Source: Paenibacillus sp. oral taxon 786 str. D14 (GTDB lineage: Bacteria; Bacillota; Bacilli; Paenibacillales; Paenibacillaceae). From it: a DNA stretch of 43,424 nucleotides. Positions 1-7,278 of this stretch are shown piece after piece. How positions within the stretch are numbered: the stretch's first letter is position 1; every line of letters starts with the position of its first letter. The stretch spans positions 34,431 to 77,854 of the forward strand of contig NZ_GG695975.1 of NCBI RefSeq assembly GCF_000159955.1, read 5' to 3'. Under the pieces are notes generated by a model. It worked only from the letters and a program-made list of their open reading frames with translations. It was not told the origin of the DNA and made no database searches. The position numbers were made by a program, and so were the translations under genes.

Positions 1-237
1 CACATTAAGAAAAAACAGGAACAGCGCAAGTCTGAATTCAGTAAGTAGTGCGAGTAAGGCAGATAAACCTGTTATTCCTCCCACTACGATGCCATGAGGC
101 ATAAGGAAAAACACTAGGCTCACAGAAGCAAGTGATGCACCAGTAATAATTCCGGTAACGCGGATCAAATTTGAAACAGGGGGCCTTGAACTGCTACTGG
201 ATTTTCTGAGTAAATGAACTCTTACTTGATATTTCAT
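1..237 (-). CDS. YitT-family (DUF161) membrane protein, N-terminal part only
   Basis: The gene runs off the left edge and only the first 79 residues are present. It starts at an ATG (237-235) preceded by the strong ribosome-binding site CAGGAGGGC. After a basic, Ser-rich leader of about 25 residues come two hydrophobic segments separated by the motif FLMPHGIVVGGITGLS at residues 45-59. That 'P..IV.GGITG(L/I)S' block is typical of the YitT/DUF161 family of integral membrane proteins, whose substrate is not established. Full-length members have about 280 residues, so about 200 are missing here because of the window edge, not mutation. A TATAAT -10 box on this strand lies at 293-288. Family assignment rests on this one motif region. 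Confidence 0.75.
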   Translation of the reverse strand, partial: MKYQVRVHLLRKSSSSSRPPVSNLIRVTGIITGASLASVSLVFFLMPHGIVVGGITGLSALLALLTEFRLALFLFFLNV

Positions 238-266
238 ATCGCCCTCCTGGCTCGGTAGAGGCTGCA

Positions 267-295
267 TTTACAGCATGTACATTAATTATTATAAC
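267..295 (+). promoter_or_regulatory. sigma-A-type promoter, divergent from the YitT gene
   Basis: TTTACA (267-272), a 17-bp spacer and TATAAC (290-295) match the vegetative consensus at 5 of 6 positions in each box. It points rightward into a gene-poor stretch. A TATAAT on the opposite strand (293-288) overlaps its -10 box, so the two promoters would share DNA and might compete. The first candidate gene downstream is the small ORF at 332. Confidence 0.5.
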
Positions 296-331
296 AGGTA
301 TTAGTTCTGACATCGAGGAGTTATATTTCAG

Positions 332-493
332 GTGGAACCAGATCTCAAACAAAGTTTGCTTGGCTGGATTAGCAATTTCTTTTGTTCTATGGTTGTATGT
401 GTTTTGATTTTCTTATATATTCCCTTGAAGAAAAAGGAGATACTCGCTGGACTTGAATGTGAAACGGACGATTTGGATCTTCCTGAATCATGA
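332..493 (+). CDS. candidate 53-aa single-pass membrane protein
   Basis: A GTG-started reading frame of 53 codons follows GAGGAG (315-320) by 11 nt and lies about 35 bp downstream of a good sigma-A-like promoter. The product has a short N-terminal region, one hydrophobic segment (about residues 15-32, FFCSMVVCVLIFLYIPL), a KKK stop-transfer cluster and an acidic C-terminus (ETDDLDLPES). This is the layout of many bacterial small membrane proteins. I recognise no family. It overlaps a minus-strand ORF (387-590) that also has a good ribosome-binding site, so probably only one of the two is real. Confidence 0.35.
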   Translation: MEPDLKQSLLGWISNFFCSMVVCVLIFLYIPLKKKEILAGLECETDDLDLPES

Positions 494-590
494 AATTCGA
501 ATGTGAATCAGAAACTCTGGACTCCAGTTCTCTGCCTGCTGCCAAGACAATGAGAAATATACTGCAGCAAACGAACAATTTCCTTAACAC
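387..590 (-). CDS. candidate 67-aa protein with hydrophobic N-terminus
   Basis: The GTG start (590-588) is preceded by AAAGGAG with 7 nt spacing, close to ideal. Upstream on the same strand a TTTACA box and a TAATAT-like box lie about 16 bp apart around 686-714. The product begins MLRKLFVCCSIFLIVLAAG, which could be a signal peptide or short membrane anchor, followed by about 48 polar residues with no motif I recognise. The ribosome-binding site sits inside the inverted repeat at 591-622, so it could be occluded in the mRNA. It overlaps the plus-strand candidate at 332-493. Confidence 0.35.
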   Translation of the reverse strand: MLRKLFVCCSIFLIVLAAGRELESRVSDSHSNFMIQEDPNRPFHIQVQRVSPFSSREYIRKSKHIQP

Positions 591-622
591 GGAATCACTC
601 CTTTCGATAATTAAGTGATTCC
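591..622. repeat. inverted repeat, 9-bp arms
   Basis: GGAATCACT (591-599) and AGTGATTCC (614-622) form a perfect 9-bp stem around a 14-nt loop. No T-run follows on either strand, so it is a weak terminator candidate. On the minus strand it contains the ribosome-binding site of the 67-aa ORF. Confidence 0.5.
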
Positions 623-662
623 CTATAAGGATTGAAGATATACGAACTCTTGATTACAGACC

Positions 663-691
663 TTTACAATGTAATGGAAAGCCGTTATATT
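663..691 (+). promoter_or_regulatory. sigma-A-type promoter for the mrp operon
   Basis: TTTACA (663-668), a 17-bp spacer and TATATT (686-691) make a good vegetative promoter. Transcription would start near 698, leaving a leader of about 170 nt before mrpA that contains the terminator-like hairpin at 738-758. Confidence 0.55.
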
Positions 692-737
692 ATTTAATAC
701 AGGAAATTTGTAAAATTGAATTATGGATTGAACCGGA

Positions 738-771
738 GGAGCCTGCCAATTGGGCTCCTTTTGTCTATTTT
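738..771 (+). terminator. hairpin with T-run inside the mrp leader
   Basis: GGAGCC (738-743) pairs with GGCTCC (753-758) over a 9-nt loop and is followed by TTTTGTCTATTTT. The 6-bp stem is short but GC-rich. It lies about 40 nt after the predicted mrp start site and about 100 nt before mrpA, so it either ends an upstream transcript or works as an attenuator. Confidence 0.5.
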
Positions 772-868
772 AAGGGATACTGGAGGTATGATCATGGAGT
801 AATTGGAAGGCGAAATATGGAAACACTAAAGAAATCTGGAACATCTGTGAGGACTGGAGGGTATTCGT

Positions 869-3745
869 TTGTCGCTACTTCATGCTGTTATCATGGCGCC
901 ATTTTTAATTGCCGCATTCATCCCGTTGTTGCGCAAGAAAAATATGAGCCGCATCCATCCCGGATGGTTTGTTCTATGGCTGCCGGTTTTGTTATTTTTG
1001 TACTTTCTTTCGCACATTCCCGCCGTAAACGAAGTGAAATCTTATTCTGCCGCGATGCTTTGGATGCCGTCGCTCGATGTCGATTTTTCGTTCTATCTGG
1101 ACGGTCTGGCTCTGCTGTTCGCTTTGTTGATTACAGGCATGGGTGCGCTGGTCGTGTTGTATTCCATTTATTATATGGACAAAGATAAAGAAGCGGTTCA
1201 TCGCTTTTACGTCTTCTTGTTCCTGTTCATGGGAGCCATGCTCGGCGTAGTCATCTCCGACAATCTGATGGTCTTGTACGGCTTTTGGGAGTTAACCAGC
1301 ATTTCTTCGTTTCTGTTGATCTCTTTCTGGCATATGAGAGAAGAGGCGCGTTACGGGGCGTTAAAATCGATGCTGATCACCGTATTCGGGGGGCTGGCCA
1401 TGTTGACCGGCTTCCTTATGCTTTACGTGATGACGGGAACCTTTAGTATTCGAGGAATCATTGTGCAGCATGGGGTGGTTTTTGACCATCCGTTATTTGT
1501 TCCTGCTCTCGTCCTCGTACTGCTCGGTGCATTCACAAAGTCGGCGCAATTCCCCTTCCACATCTGGCTACCGGATGCTATGGAAGCACCGACCCCGGTC
1601 AGTGCCTACTTGCATTCAGCCACGATGGTCAAGGCAGGGATTTATTTGGTTGCTCGGTTAACGCCTGTTTTTGGGGCGAACGGCACATGGTTTTGGCTGT
1701 TGTCTGCTGTGGGCTTGTTCACGATGATTTTCGCCTCGTTTCGAGCGATTAAACAGCATGATCTAAAAGGGATGCTTGCTTTTTCTACCATAAGTCAATT
1801 GGGGCTCATCATGTCTTTGCTGGGCGTTGGCTCAGCGGGCGGTGCGGTAGCCGGCAACAGCATGCTATATACCGCCGCTACGACCGCCGCTATTTTTCAC
1901 ATCATTAACCACGCGATCTTTAAGGGCTCATTGTTTATGGTTGTTGGGATTGTGGATCACGAGACGGGTACCCGCGATATACGCAGGCTCGGAGGCTTGA
2001 TGTCGCTGATGCCGATTACGTTTACGATCGCAGTAATCGGCGCATTTTCCATGGCAGGTATTCCGCCGTTTAATGGATTTTTGAGCAAGGAAATGTTCTT
2101 CACCGGAATGTTGAACGTTTGGAGTTTGGATATCTGGAATGTTCAAACTTTCCGCATCCTGTTCCCGATCATTGCTTGGATCGGAAGCGTATTTACGTTC
2201 GGGTACAGCATGGTGCTCGTGTTCAAGACGTTTACGGGAAAATTCAAACCGGACCAGCTTGAGAAAAAACCGCATGAAGCCCCGCTAGGCATGCTGATTT
2301 CTCCCGTGATCCTGGTTGCATTGGCGGTCACGATTGGTTTATACCCTAACTTTCTTTCGCACACCTTAATCGCTCCTGCAGTCGCTGCGGTGCATCCAGG
2401 ACTGCTTGCAGCCGGTGAGCATTTTGAGGTTCACATCAGCATGTGGCACGGTTGGACCCCGGAAGTGTTTATGACCCTCGGTGTCATCGTAGCTGGCGTA
2501 CTGCTTTATGTCGGATATGGAAAGTTCCGTTCAATCAGAGAGACTTGGGAGCGTTCGTTTACGTTAAATCGGGTTTATGACCTGGGATTAAGCGGAATGG
2601 AACGATCGTCGCGCCGATTGACAGACCGTTACATGAACGGTTCGGTCCGGCGTTATCTGATGTATATCTTTGTATTCCTCATTGCCTCTCTTGGGGGGAC
2701 GATGATTGCAACGCAGAGCTTTTCGCTGAATATGGAGAATTACTCTTCGGTAACCCTGTATGAGATGGTTATCGTGGCCGTACTGGCGATTTCCGCCTTG
2801 TCCGTGCCGTTTGCTTCTGCGCGAATTCCCGCAATCATCATGACGGGCGCCGTTGGTTATATGGTGACGTTGCTATTTGTCATTTTCCGGGCCCCCGATT
2901 TGGCGTTAACTCAAATGATCGTCGAGACCGTATCCGTAACGTTGTTTTTGCTCTGTTTCTATCACTTGCCCAAACTGAAGAAGGAGAAAAACAGCCAGAG
3001 ATTTCAACTGACTCGGCTTATGATTTCACTGGGGGTTGGTGTCATGATGACGCTGATCGCTCTTAGTGCGGGGGGCGTCAAGCCATTTGCATCGATCGCA
3101 GATTATTTCCTGGATAATAGTTATGAATTGGGCGGCGGTAATAATGTGGTTAACGTGATTCTCGTGGATTTCCGCGGGTTTGATACAATGCTGGAGATTA
3201 CTGTATTAGGAATTGCAGCACTGTCTATCTTTTCAATGATCCGTCTTAGTCTTGCATCTGACCACCTGGGAGTTAAGCTTTCGTATGGGAAGCTTGAACC
3301 AAGGCCAGTCCGCAAAAGAAATGACGTGATTTTTAAAACAACTTCCAGAGTAACTGTTTTTCTTATCTTGATCTACTCCCTATTTTTGTTTCTGGCCGGA
3401 CACAACAATCCCGGCGGCGGGTTTATAGGCGGACTGATGACGGCGTCGTCACTGGTATTGCTGGCACTCGCTTTTGGGAAGGGGACAATGGGCAATATTG
3501 TTACGGTTGATTTTCGCAAAATGATCGCTGTAGGGCTGCTAATCGCCTATCTTACAGGCCTGGGTTCACTTTTGTTTAATGTGCCATTCTTGACTCACGC
3601 CTTTAATCACTTCCATTTGCCGATTCTGGGCGATGTTGAATTGGCAACGGCTGTCTTGTTCGACCTTGGTGTCTATTTGACGGTAGTGGGCGTAACCATG
3701 ACGATCATATTATCGATAGGAGGGGACAAAAAGTCATGGAATTAA
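869..3745 (+). CDS. mrpA: Mrp Na+/H+ antiporter, fused MrpA-MrpB subunits
   Basis: This is the large subunit of the multi-subunit Mrp antiporter, which exports Na+ in exchange for H+ across the cell membrane. The 958-aa product is one frame containing a complete MrpA (to about residue 795) and a complete MrpB (from about 816). MrpA landmarks include FWELTS with Glu141, AFTKSAQFPFH with Lys224 and His231, IVET with Glu687 and VDFRGFDTMLEI near 767-778. The MrpB part has FLAGHNNPGGGFIGG near 841-855 and a GDVELATAVLFDLGVYL block near the end. Bacillus encodes these as two proteins of about 801 and 143 aa; here they are joined. I chose the TTG at 869 because TGGAGGG lies 7 nt upstream and the N-terminus then aligns with known MrpA. 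The end overlaps mrpC by 10 bp. Confidence 0.95.
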   Translation: MSLLHAVIMAPFLIAAFIPLLRKKNMSRIHPGWFVLWLPVLLFLYFLSHIPAVNEVKSYSAAMLWMPSLDVDFSFYLDGLALLFALLITGMGALVVLYSIYYMDKDKEAVHRFYVFLFLFMGAMLGVVISDNLMVLYGFWELTSISSFLLISFWHMREEARYGALKSMLITVFGGLAMLTGFLMLYVMTGTFSIRGIIVQHGVVFDHPLFVPALVLVLLGAFTKSAQFPFHIWLPDAMEAPTPVSAYLHSATMVKAGIYLVARLTPVFGANGTWFWLLSAVGLFTMIFASFRAIKQHDLKGMLAFSTISQLGLIMSLLGVGSAGGAVAGNSMLYTAATTAAIFHIINHAIFKGSLFMVVGIVDHETGTRDIRRLGGLMSLMPITFTIAVIGAFSMAGIPPFNGFLSKEMFFTGMLNVWSLDIWNVQTFRILFPIIAWIGSVFTFGYSMVLVFKTFTGKFKPDQLEKKPHEAPLGMLISPVILVALAVTIGLYPNFLSHTLIAPAVAAVHPGLLAAGEHFEVHISMWHGWTPEVFMTLGVIVAGVLLYVGYGKFRSIRETWERSFTLNRVYDLGLSGMERSSRRLTDRYMNGSVRRYLMYIFVFLIASLGGTMIATQSFSLNMENYSSVTLYEMVIVAVLAISALSVPFASARIPAIIMTGAVGYMVTLLFVIFRAPDLALTQMIVETVSVTLFLLCFYHLPKLKKEKNSQRFQLTRLMISLGVGVMMTLIALSAGGVKPFASIADYFLDNSYELGGGNNVVNVILVDFRGFDTMLEITVLGIAALSIFSMIRLSLASDHLGVKLSYGKLEPRPVRKRNDVIFKTTSRVTVFLILIYSLFLFLAGHNNPGGGFIGGLMTASSLVLLALAFGKGTMGNIVTVDFRKMIAVGLLIAYLTGLGSLLFNVPFLTHAFNHFHLPILGDVELATAVLFDLGVYLTVVGVTMTIILSIGGDKKSWN

Positions 3746-4074
3746 TCATGTCTTTGGCCGTAGGCATTTTGTTTATGGTCGGGGTGTATCTCATCCTATC
3801 CAAAAACCTGCTTCGAATCATCCTGGGGACGTCTTTGCTAACGCATGGCGTTCATCTGCTTCTGCTTACGATGGCTCGGTTGAAAAACGGAGCGGCTCCA
3901 CTTCTCGGGGAGAACGCTTCATCTTATGTTGATCCTGTTCCTCAGGCACTCATTTTAACATCGATCGTCATTAGCTTTGGAGTTACTTCGTTTTTTCTCG
4001 TTTTGGCTTATAAGGTCTATCAGAAGCTGGGGACAGATGATATGGAGGAGCTAAGGGGGGAAGAGGATGAATAA
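3736..4074 (+). CDS. mrpC: Mrp antiporter subunit C (NuoK-like)
   Basis: The 112-aa membrane protein has the NuoK-type three-helix pattern of MrpC: ILSKNLLRIILG in the first third, then VDPVPQALILTSIVISFG (residues about 66-83), the most conserved stretch of the family. It is a small core subunit of the Mrp complex and is homologous to a proton-channel subunit of respiratory complex I. Its ATG lies inside the end of the mrpAB frame and its stop overlaps the mrpD start by 8 bp, so translation of the three genes is probably coupled. Length matches Bacillus MrpC (about 113 aa). Confidence 0.95.
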   Translation: MELIMSLAVGILFMVGVYLILSKNLLRIILGTSLLTHGVHLLLLTMARLKNGAAPLLGENASSYVDPVPQALILTSIVISFGVTSFFLVLAYKVYQKLGTDDMEELRGEEDE

Positions 4075-5542
4075 TCTGCTTGTGTTTCCGCTGATCATTC
4101 CTTTGCTCACCGCGGTGGCGTTGATTTTTGGCCATAACCGGATCATGCTTCAGCGTTGGATAAGTTTGGTCGGTTCGCTGATCCATCTCGTGGTATCCTG
4201 TTTGATCGTGCGCCAAGTACATCATGATGGGATTCAAACCCTGTATATGGGGGGGTGGCTTCCACCCTACGGGATTATATTTGTAGCGGACATGTTCGCT
4301 GCTCTGCTGGTGCTGTCCACTTCTGTTGTCAGCTTGGCCTGTTTGTTATATGCCTTTCGGACGATCGGCCAGGATCGGGAGCGCTACTATTTCTATCCCT
4401 TCTTTCAGTTCTTGATCGTGGGCGTTTGCGGGTCGTTTCTGACTGGGGATTTGTTCAATCTGTTTGTTTGTTTTGAAGTGATGCTTATCGCCTCCTATGC
4501 TCTGATTGTACTCGGTGGGACCAAACGCCAACTGCGGGAAACCCTAAAGTATATTTTGATTAACATCGTCTCTTCAGCGCTGTTCGTCGCTGCCGTAGCT
4601 TACTTGTACTCCGTAACGGGGACGCTGAATATGGCTCACCTGTCCGTACGAATTGCGGAGCTTGAGCAAGCTGGGATCTTGACGGTGATTGCCGTTATGT
4701 TATTGACTGTGTTCGCGCTGAAGGCAGGTCTGCTGCTGTTCTTTTGGCTTCCCGGTTCGTATAGTGCGCCTCCTGCCGCGGTTAGAGCGGTTTTCGCCGC
4801 TTTGCTTACCAAAGTAGGGTTATATGCCATCGTAAGGACGGTAACGCTCCTCTTCCCCTATCAACCGGACCTTATACGTGACGGGATCGGCTTGATGGCG
4901 ATGGCGACGATGGTTCTCGGCGGAATCGGCGCGGTTGCTTACACCAATATTCACAAGATCATTAACTATAACGTGATCCTGGGTATCGGTTTTATCGGCT
5001 TTGGGATCGCCGTCGGAAATCATGCCTCGATGGATGGGGTGATCTTTTACCTGCTGCACGATATGTTGGCCAAAGCGCTATTGTTCCTGCTTGGCGGTAT
5101 GCTGATCAAAGCGGCCGGGACGGAGGATTTAAGGGAAATGGGCGGTCTGATCAAGCGTTATCCATTGCTCGGATGGTTGTTCTTCATTGTGACGCTGGCA
5201 CTCGTCGGAGTACCGCCACTCAGCGGTTTTCCGGGAAAAATGCTGATGCTCCGCGGAGGCCTGGAATCCGGAAATGTTCTGTTGACCGCAGTAGCGGTCC
5301 TTTCAAGCCTGTTGGTTTTATATTCCTTAATTCGAGTGTTTATCGGGGCTTTTTTGGGGGAAGAAAAGCGCAGCGAAATCGGCGAGGAGAGTTTTAAAGG
5401 TTTATTGGCTATTACCTTCGGCTTGCTTGTGCTGCTCGTCGGGATGGGACTGGGTGCCGAAGAGATCTATGCCTTCGTATCGCAAGCAGGTCGTATCCTC
5501 GTAACTCCTGAATTATATGTAGAAGCCGTATTAAAGAGGTGA
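4067..5542 (+). CDS. mrpD: Mrp antiporter subunit D (proton-translocating membrane subunit)
   Basis: The 491-aa polytopic protein belongs to the NuoL/M/N-type antiporter family. Diagnostic stretches include DLFNLFVCFEVMLIASYAL (about residues 129-147, containing the conserved membrane Glu), FALKAGLLLFFWLPGSYSA (about 216-234, with the conserved Lys) and FYLLHDMLAKALLFLLGG (about 327-344). It works with MrpA in ion translocation. The ATG start overlaps the mrpC end, and AAGGGGGGAAGAGG just upstream provides the ribosome-binding site. Length matches Bacillus MrpD (about 493 aa). A 43-bp gap separates it from mrpE, the only gap in the operon. Confidence 0.95.
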   Translation: MNNLLVFPLIIPLLTAVALIFGHNRIMLQRWISLVGSLIHLVVSCLIVRQVHHDGIQTLYMGGWLPPYGIIFVADMFAALLVLSTSVVSLACLLYAFRTIGQDRERYYFYPFFQFLIVGVCGSFLTGDLFNLFVCFEVMLIASYALIVLGGTKRQLRETLKYILINIVSSALFVAAVAYLYSVTGTLNMAHLSVRIAELEQAGILTVIAVMLLTVFALKAGLLLFFWLPGSYSAPPAAVRAVFAALLTKVGLYAIVRTVTLLFPYQPDLIRDGIGLMAMATMVLGGIGAVAYTNIHKIINYNVILGIGFIGFGIAVGNHASMDGVIFYLLHDMLAKALLFLLGGMLIKAAGTEDLREMGGLIKRYPLLGWLFFIVTLALVGVPPLSGFPGKMLMLRGGLESGNVLLTAVAVLSSLLVLYSLIRVFIGAFLGEEKRSEIGEESFKGLLAITFGLLVLLVGMGLGAEEIYAFVSQAGRILVTPELYVEAVLKR

Positions 5543-5585
5543 GCCTTATCACCCCGACCGATATTTTGAACGAGGAGTAGATGGT

Positions 5586-6071
5586 ATGTTTATGCAAATA
5601 TTGCTGAACCTTCTAATTGCCGTCATCTGGATGTTCTTGAATAGCAGCTGGTCCGCTTCAGGATTTTTGATCGGTTTTGTGATCGGACTGGTACTCATCG
5701 GCCTGTTTAGAAGGATTTGGCCTAACGACTTTTATTTGAAAAAGGTTTGGGCAATTCTGAAGCTATTGATGTTGTTTAACAAGGAATTGGTTGTTTCCAG
5801 CATTACGGTGATTCGGCAAATCGTACGTCCGAGGTTGAACATACAACCGGGTATCTTCGCTTACTCAACCGAGTTAAGAAGTGACTGGGAGCTTACGTTG
5901 TTGTCCTGCCTGATTACGCTGACTCCGGGGACGCTCACGCTTGAGGTCTTGTCGGATGGGAACACGAACACATTATATATTCATGCCATGGATGTAGCAG
6001 ATGCGGAGCTCCTGGTTAATCAGATCCGCGGCTCGTTTGAACGGGCGATTATGGAGGTGACGCGCAAGTGA
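5586..6071 (+). CDS. mrpE: Mrp antiporter subunit E
   Basis: The 161-aa product matches MrpE in length and pattern: an N-terminal two-helix hairpin (residues about 4-40, with LLIAVIWMFLNSSWSASGFLIG), then a cytoplasmic domain carrying the conserved LLSCLITLTPGTLTLEV (about 106-122) and VLSDGNTNTLYIHAMDV. MrpE has no complex I counterpart; in Bacillus it is needed for assembly or full activity of the antiporter. GAGGAG lies 8-9 nt before the ATG at 5586. Its stop overlaps the start of mrpF. Confidence 0.95.
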   Translation: MFMQILLNLLIAVIWMFLNSSWSASGFLIGFVIGLVLIGLFRRIWPNDFYLKKVWAILKLLMLFNKELVVSSITVIRQIVRPRLNIQPGIFAYSTELRSDWELTLLSCLITLTPGTLTLEVLSDGNTNTLYIHAMDVADAELLVNQIRGSFERAIMEVTRK

Positions 6072-6358
6072 TGTCGACTTTTCTGTATCTGGCTTTGGGT
6101 ATCCTGTCCTTGTCCATTTTCGGTTGCTTGTTTCGGTTGCTTAAGGGGCCGTCGCTGCCTGATCGGATTATGAGTCTGGATTCCATCGGAATTAATATGC
6201 TGGCGATGATCGCTGTTTTTTCCATGTTCCAGCAAACGAAAGCTTATATCGATATCATTTTGCTAATTGGCATTCTTACATTTATCGGTACGGCCTCATT
6301 GGCTAGATTTATCGAAAGGGGGATCGTGTTCGAAGATGGAGATCACGAAAACAGGTGA
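6071..6358 (+). CDS. mrpF: Mrp antiporter subunit F
   Basis: This small subunit (95 aa from the ATG at 6071) has three predicted membrane helices and the family motif LLKGPSLPDRIMSLDSIGIN (about residues 23-42), which matches the 'KGP(T/S)xPDRxxALDTxGxN' pattern of MrpF. GGAGGTGA at 6053-6060 serves either this ATG or the GTG immediately before it (6068); the difference is one residue. The mrpE stop and mrpF start share bases (TGATG), so coupled translation is likely. MrpF is required for antiport, and in Bacillus it has been linked to bile-salt export. Confidence 0.95.
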   Translation: MSTFLYLALGILSLSIFGCLFRLLKGPSLPDRIMSLDSIGINMLAMIAVFSMFQQTKAYIDIILLIGILTFIGTASLARFIERGIVFEDGDHENR

Positions 6359-6710
6359 AGTTTTGATTGGGATTATCGTGCTACTCGGTGCGCTTCTTAG
6401 TGCACTTAGCACCTTTGGACTTCTGCGTCTTCCTGACACTTACTTACGCTCGCATGCGGCCACGAAAAGCACGACGCTGGGTATATTGTTTATTCTGGGT
6501 GCCGCCTTCTTTTACTTCTTGATTTATTTGGATTATGCCGATGCAAGCGCCAAGCTGCTTCTTGGCATTGTGTTTGTGTTTGTTACTGCTCCTGTTGCCG
6601 GGCATTTGAACGGCAGGGCTGCTTATCGCAGCGGAGTCCCCTTATGGGAGCAAAGCGTTCGGGACGACCTGAAGAAGGAGTTCGACCGCCAAAGCTCAGC
6701 CCCAAAGTGA
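6336..6710 (+). CDS. mrpG: Mrp antiporter subunit G
   Basis: From the ATG at 6336 the product has 124 aa, the same as Bacillus MrpG. The frame is open further upstream to 6267, but those extra 23 residues overlap mrpF and do not fit the family, so I chose the internal ATG. Family features are GEVLIGIIVLLGALLSALS (about residues 6-24), FGLLRLPDTYLRSHAATKST (about 26-45) and a third helix with KLLLGIVFVFVTAPVAGHL. It closes the operon: the stop codon is followed within 10 bp by a strong terminator. Confidence 0.95.
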   Translation: MEITKTGEVLIGIIVLLGALLSALSTFGLLRLPDTYLRSHAATKSTTLGILFILGAAFFYFLIYLDYADASAKLLLGIVFVFVTAPVAGHLNGRAAYRSGVPLWEQSVRDDLKKEFDRQSSAPK

Positions 6711-6716
6711 AAGGAA

Positions 6717-6747
6717 CTGGCATCGGTACTTACCGGTGCCAGTTTTT
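6717..6747 (+). terminator. terminator of the mrp operon
   Basis: CTGGCATCGG (6717-6726) pairs with CCGGTGCCAG (6733-6742) over a 6-nt loop, with one G-T wobble, followed by TTTTT. This is a standard intrinsic terminator right after mrpG. Confidence 0.9.
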
Positions 6748-6809
6748 AATTGGTTCAATTGTTTACGATATGGAGGCTGCGAGTTGCGCCTCCTCCAGGC
6801 TGAGCGTAT

Positions 6810-6827
6810 CCTCGACTTAGGTCTAGG
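6810..6827 (+). promoter_or_regulatory. palindromic operator-like site upstream of the lia/psp genes
   Basis: CCTCGACTTAGGTCTAGG is an inverted repeat of the form CCTnGAC-TTAG-GTCnAGG (7-4-7, only the N position unpaired). It lies about 46 bp upstream of a plausible -10 box, TAGAAT (6873-6878), whose -35 region (TTTGGA or TTGGAT near 6851) is poor. A weak -35 with an upstream dyad is what an activator-dependent promoter looks like. LiaR in Bacillus activates liaI from an upstream dyad, and a liaR gene lies in this cluster, so LiaR is the obvious candidate; that link is inference. Confidence 0.5.
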
Positions 6828-6920
6828 GTGAAAAACCGTCCCCAGTCCGTTTTGGATAACCCGTAATCATCCTAGAATAGAGACATAAGGTTGATCAAAT
6901 GAGAGGCGGTGAAATATTCA

Positions 6921-7217
6921 ATGAGAACCAATCGACCGAATGTATTTGCTATTGTACTGATTGCCCTTGGCGCACTGATTCTGCTGGGCAAGTTAACTCC
7001 TTTCCTAGGCAGCCTGTTCGGACTGGTGATTGCGATTGTCATGATCGGTCTCGGCTATTACGGGATTCGACGGGGGAACGCCTTCTTCGGATGGCTGGTG
7101 TTGATTTTCGGGGTCATTTCCTTGATCTCCAAGCTGGCCTGGCTGATCGTTCCGCTCTTAGGTATTGGATTAATCGTTTACGGTATCTCTTCCTTAAGAG
7201 GCAAACGGAGTTACTGA
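6921..7217 (+). CDS. LiaI-like small membrane protein
   Basis: The 98-aa product is almost entirely hydrophobic, with about four membrane segments: FAIVLIALGALILLGK (about residues 9-24), FGLVIAIVMIGLGYYGIRRG, WLVLIFGVISLISK and LIVPLLGIGLIVYGI, ending in a basic tail (RGKRSY). This repeated 'LiaI-LiaF-like' TM pattern resembles the N-terminal half of LiaF encoded downstream. In Bacillus LiaI anchors the PspA homologue LiaH at the membrane; here the next gene is a pspA, which supports the same role. I start at ATG 6921 because AGGCGGTGA (6904-6912) sits 8 nt upstream; the GTG at 6909 lies inside that ribosome-binding site. Confidence 0.8.
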   Translation: MRTNRPNVFAIVLIALGALILLGKLTPFLGSLFGLVIAIVMIGLGYYGIRRGNAFFGWLVLIFGVISLISKLAWLIVPLLGIGLIVYGISSLRGKRSY

Positions 7218-7278
7218 TTGATTAAATACATGCAGATGAACTTGAATGTGAACCGAAAGGTTAGGAGGGAAGGATGTC

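Noticed and set aside
817..1188. 123-codon plus-strand ORF starting with a reasonable ribosome-binding site (GGAAGG) before mrpA
   Set aside because: It overlaps the start of mrpA in another frame and its product resembles nothing; the TTG at 869 gives a proper MrpA N-terminus. A short leader peptide starting at 817 cannot be fully excluded.
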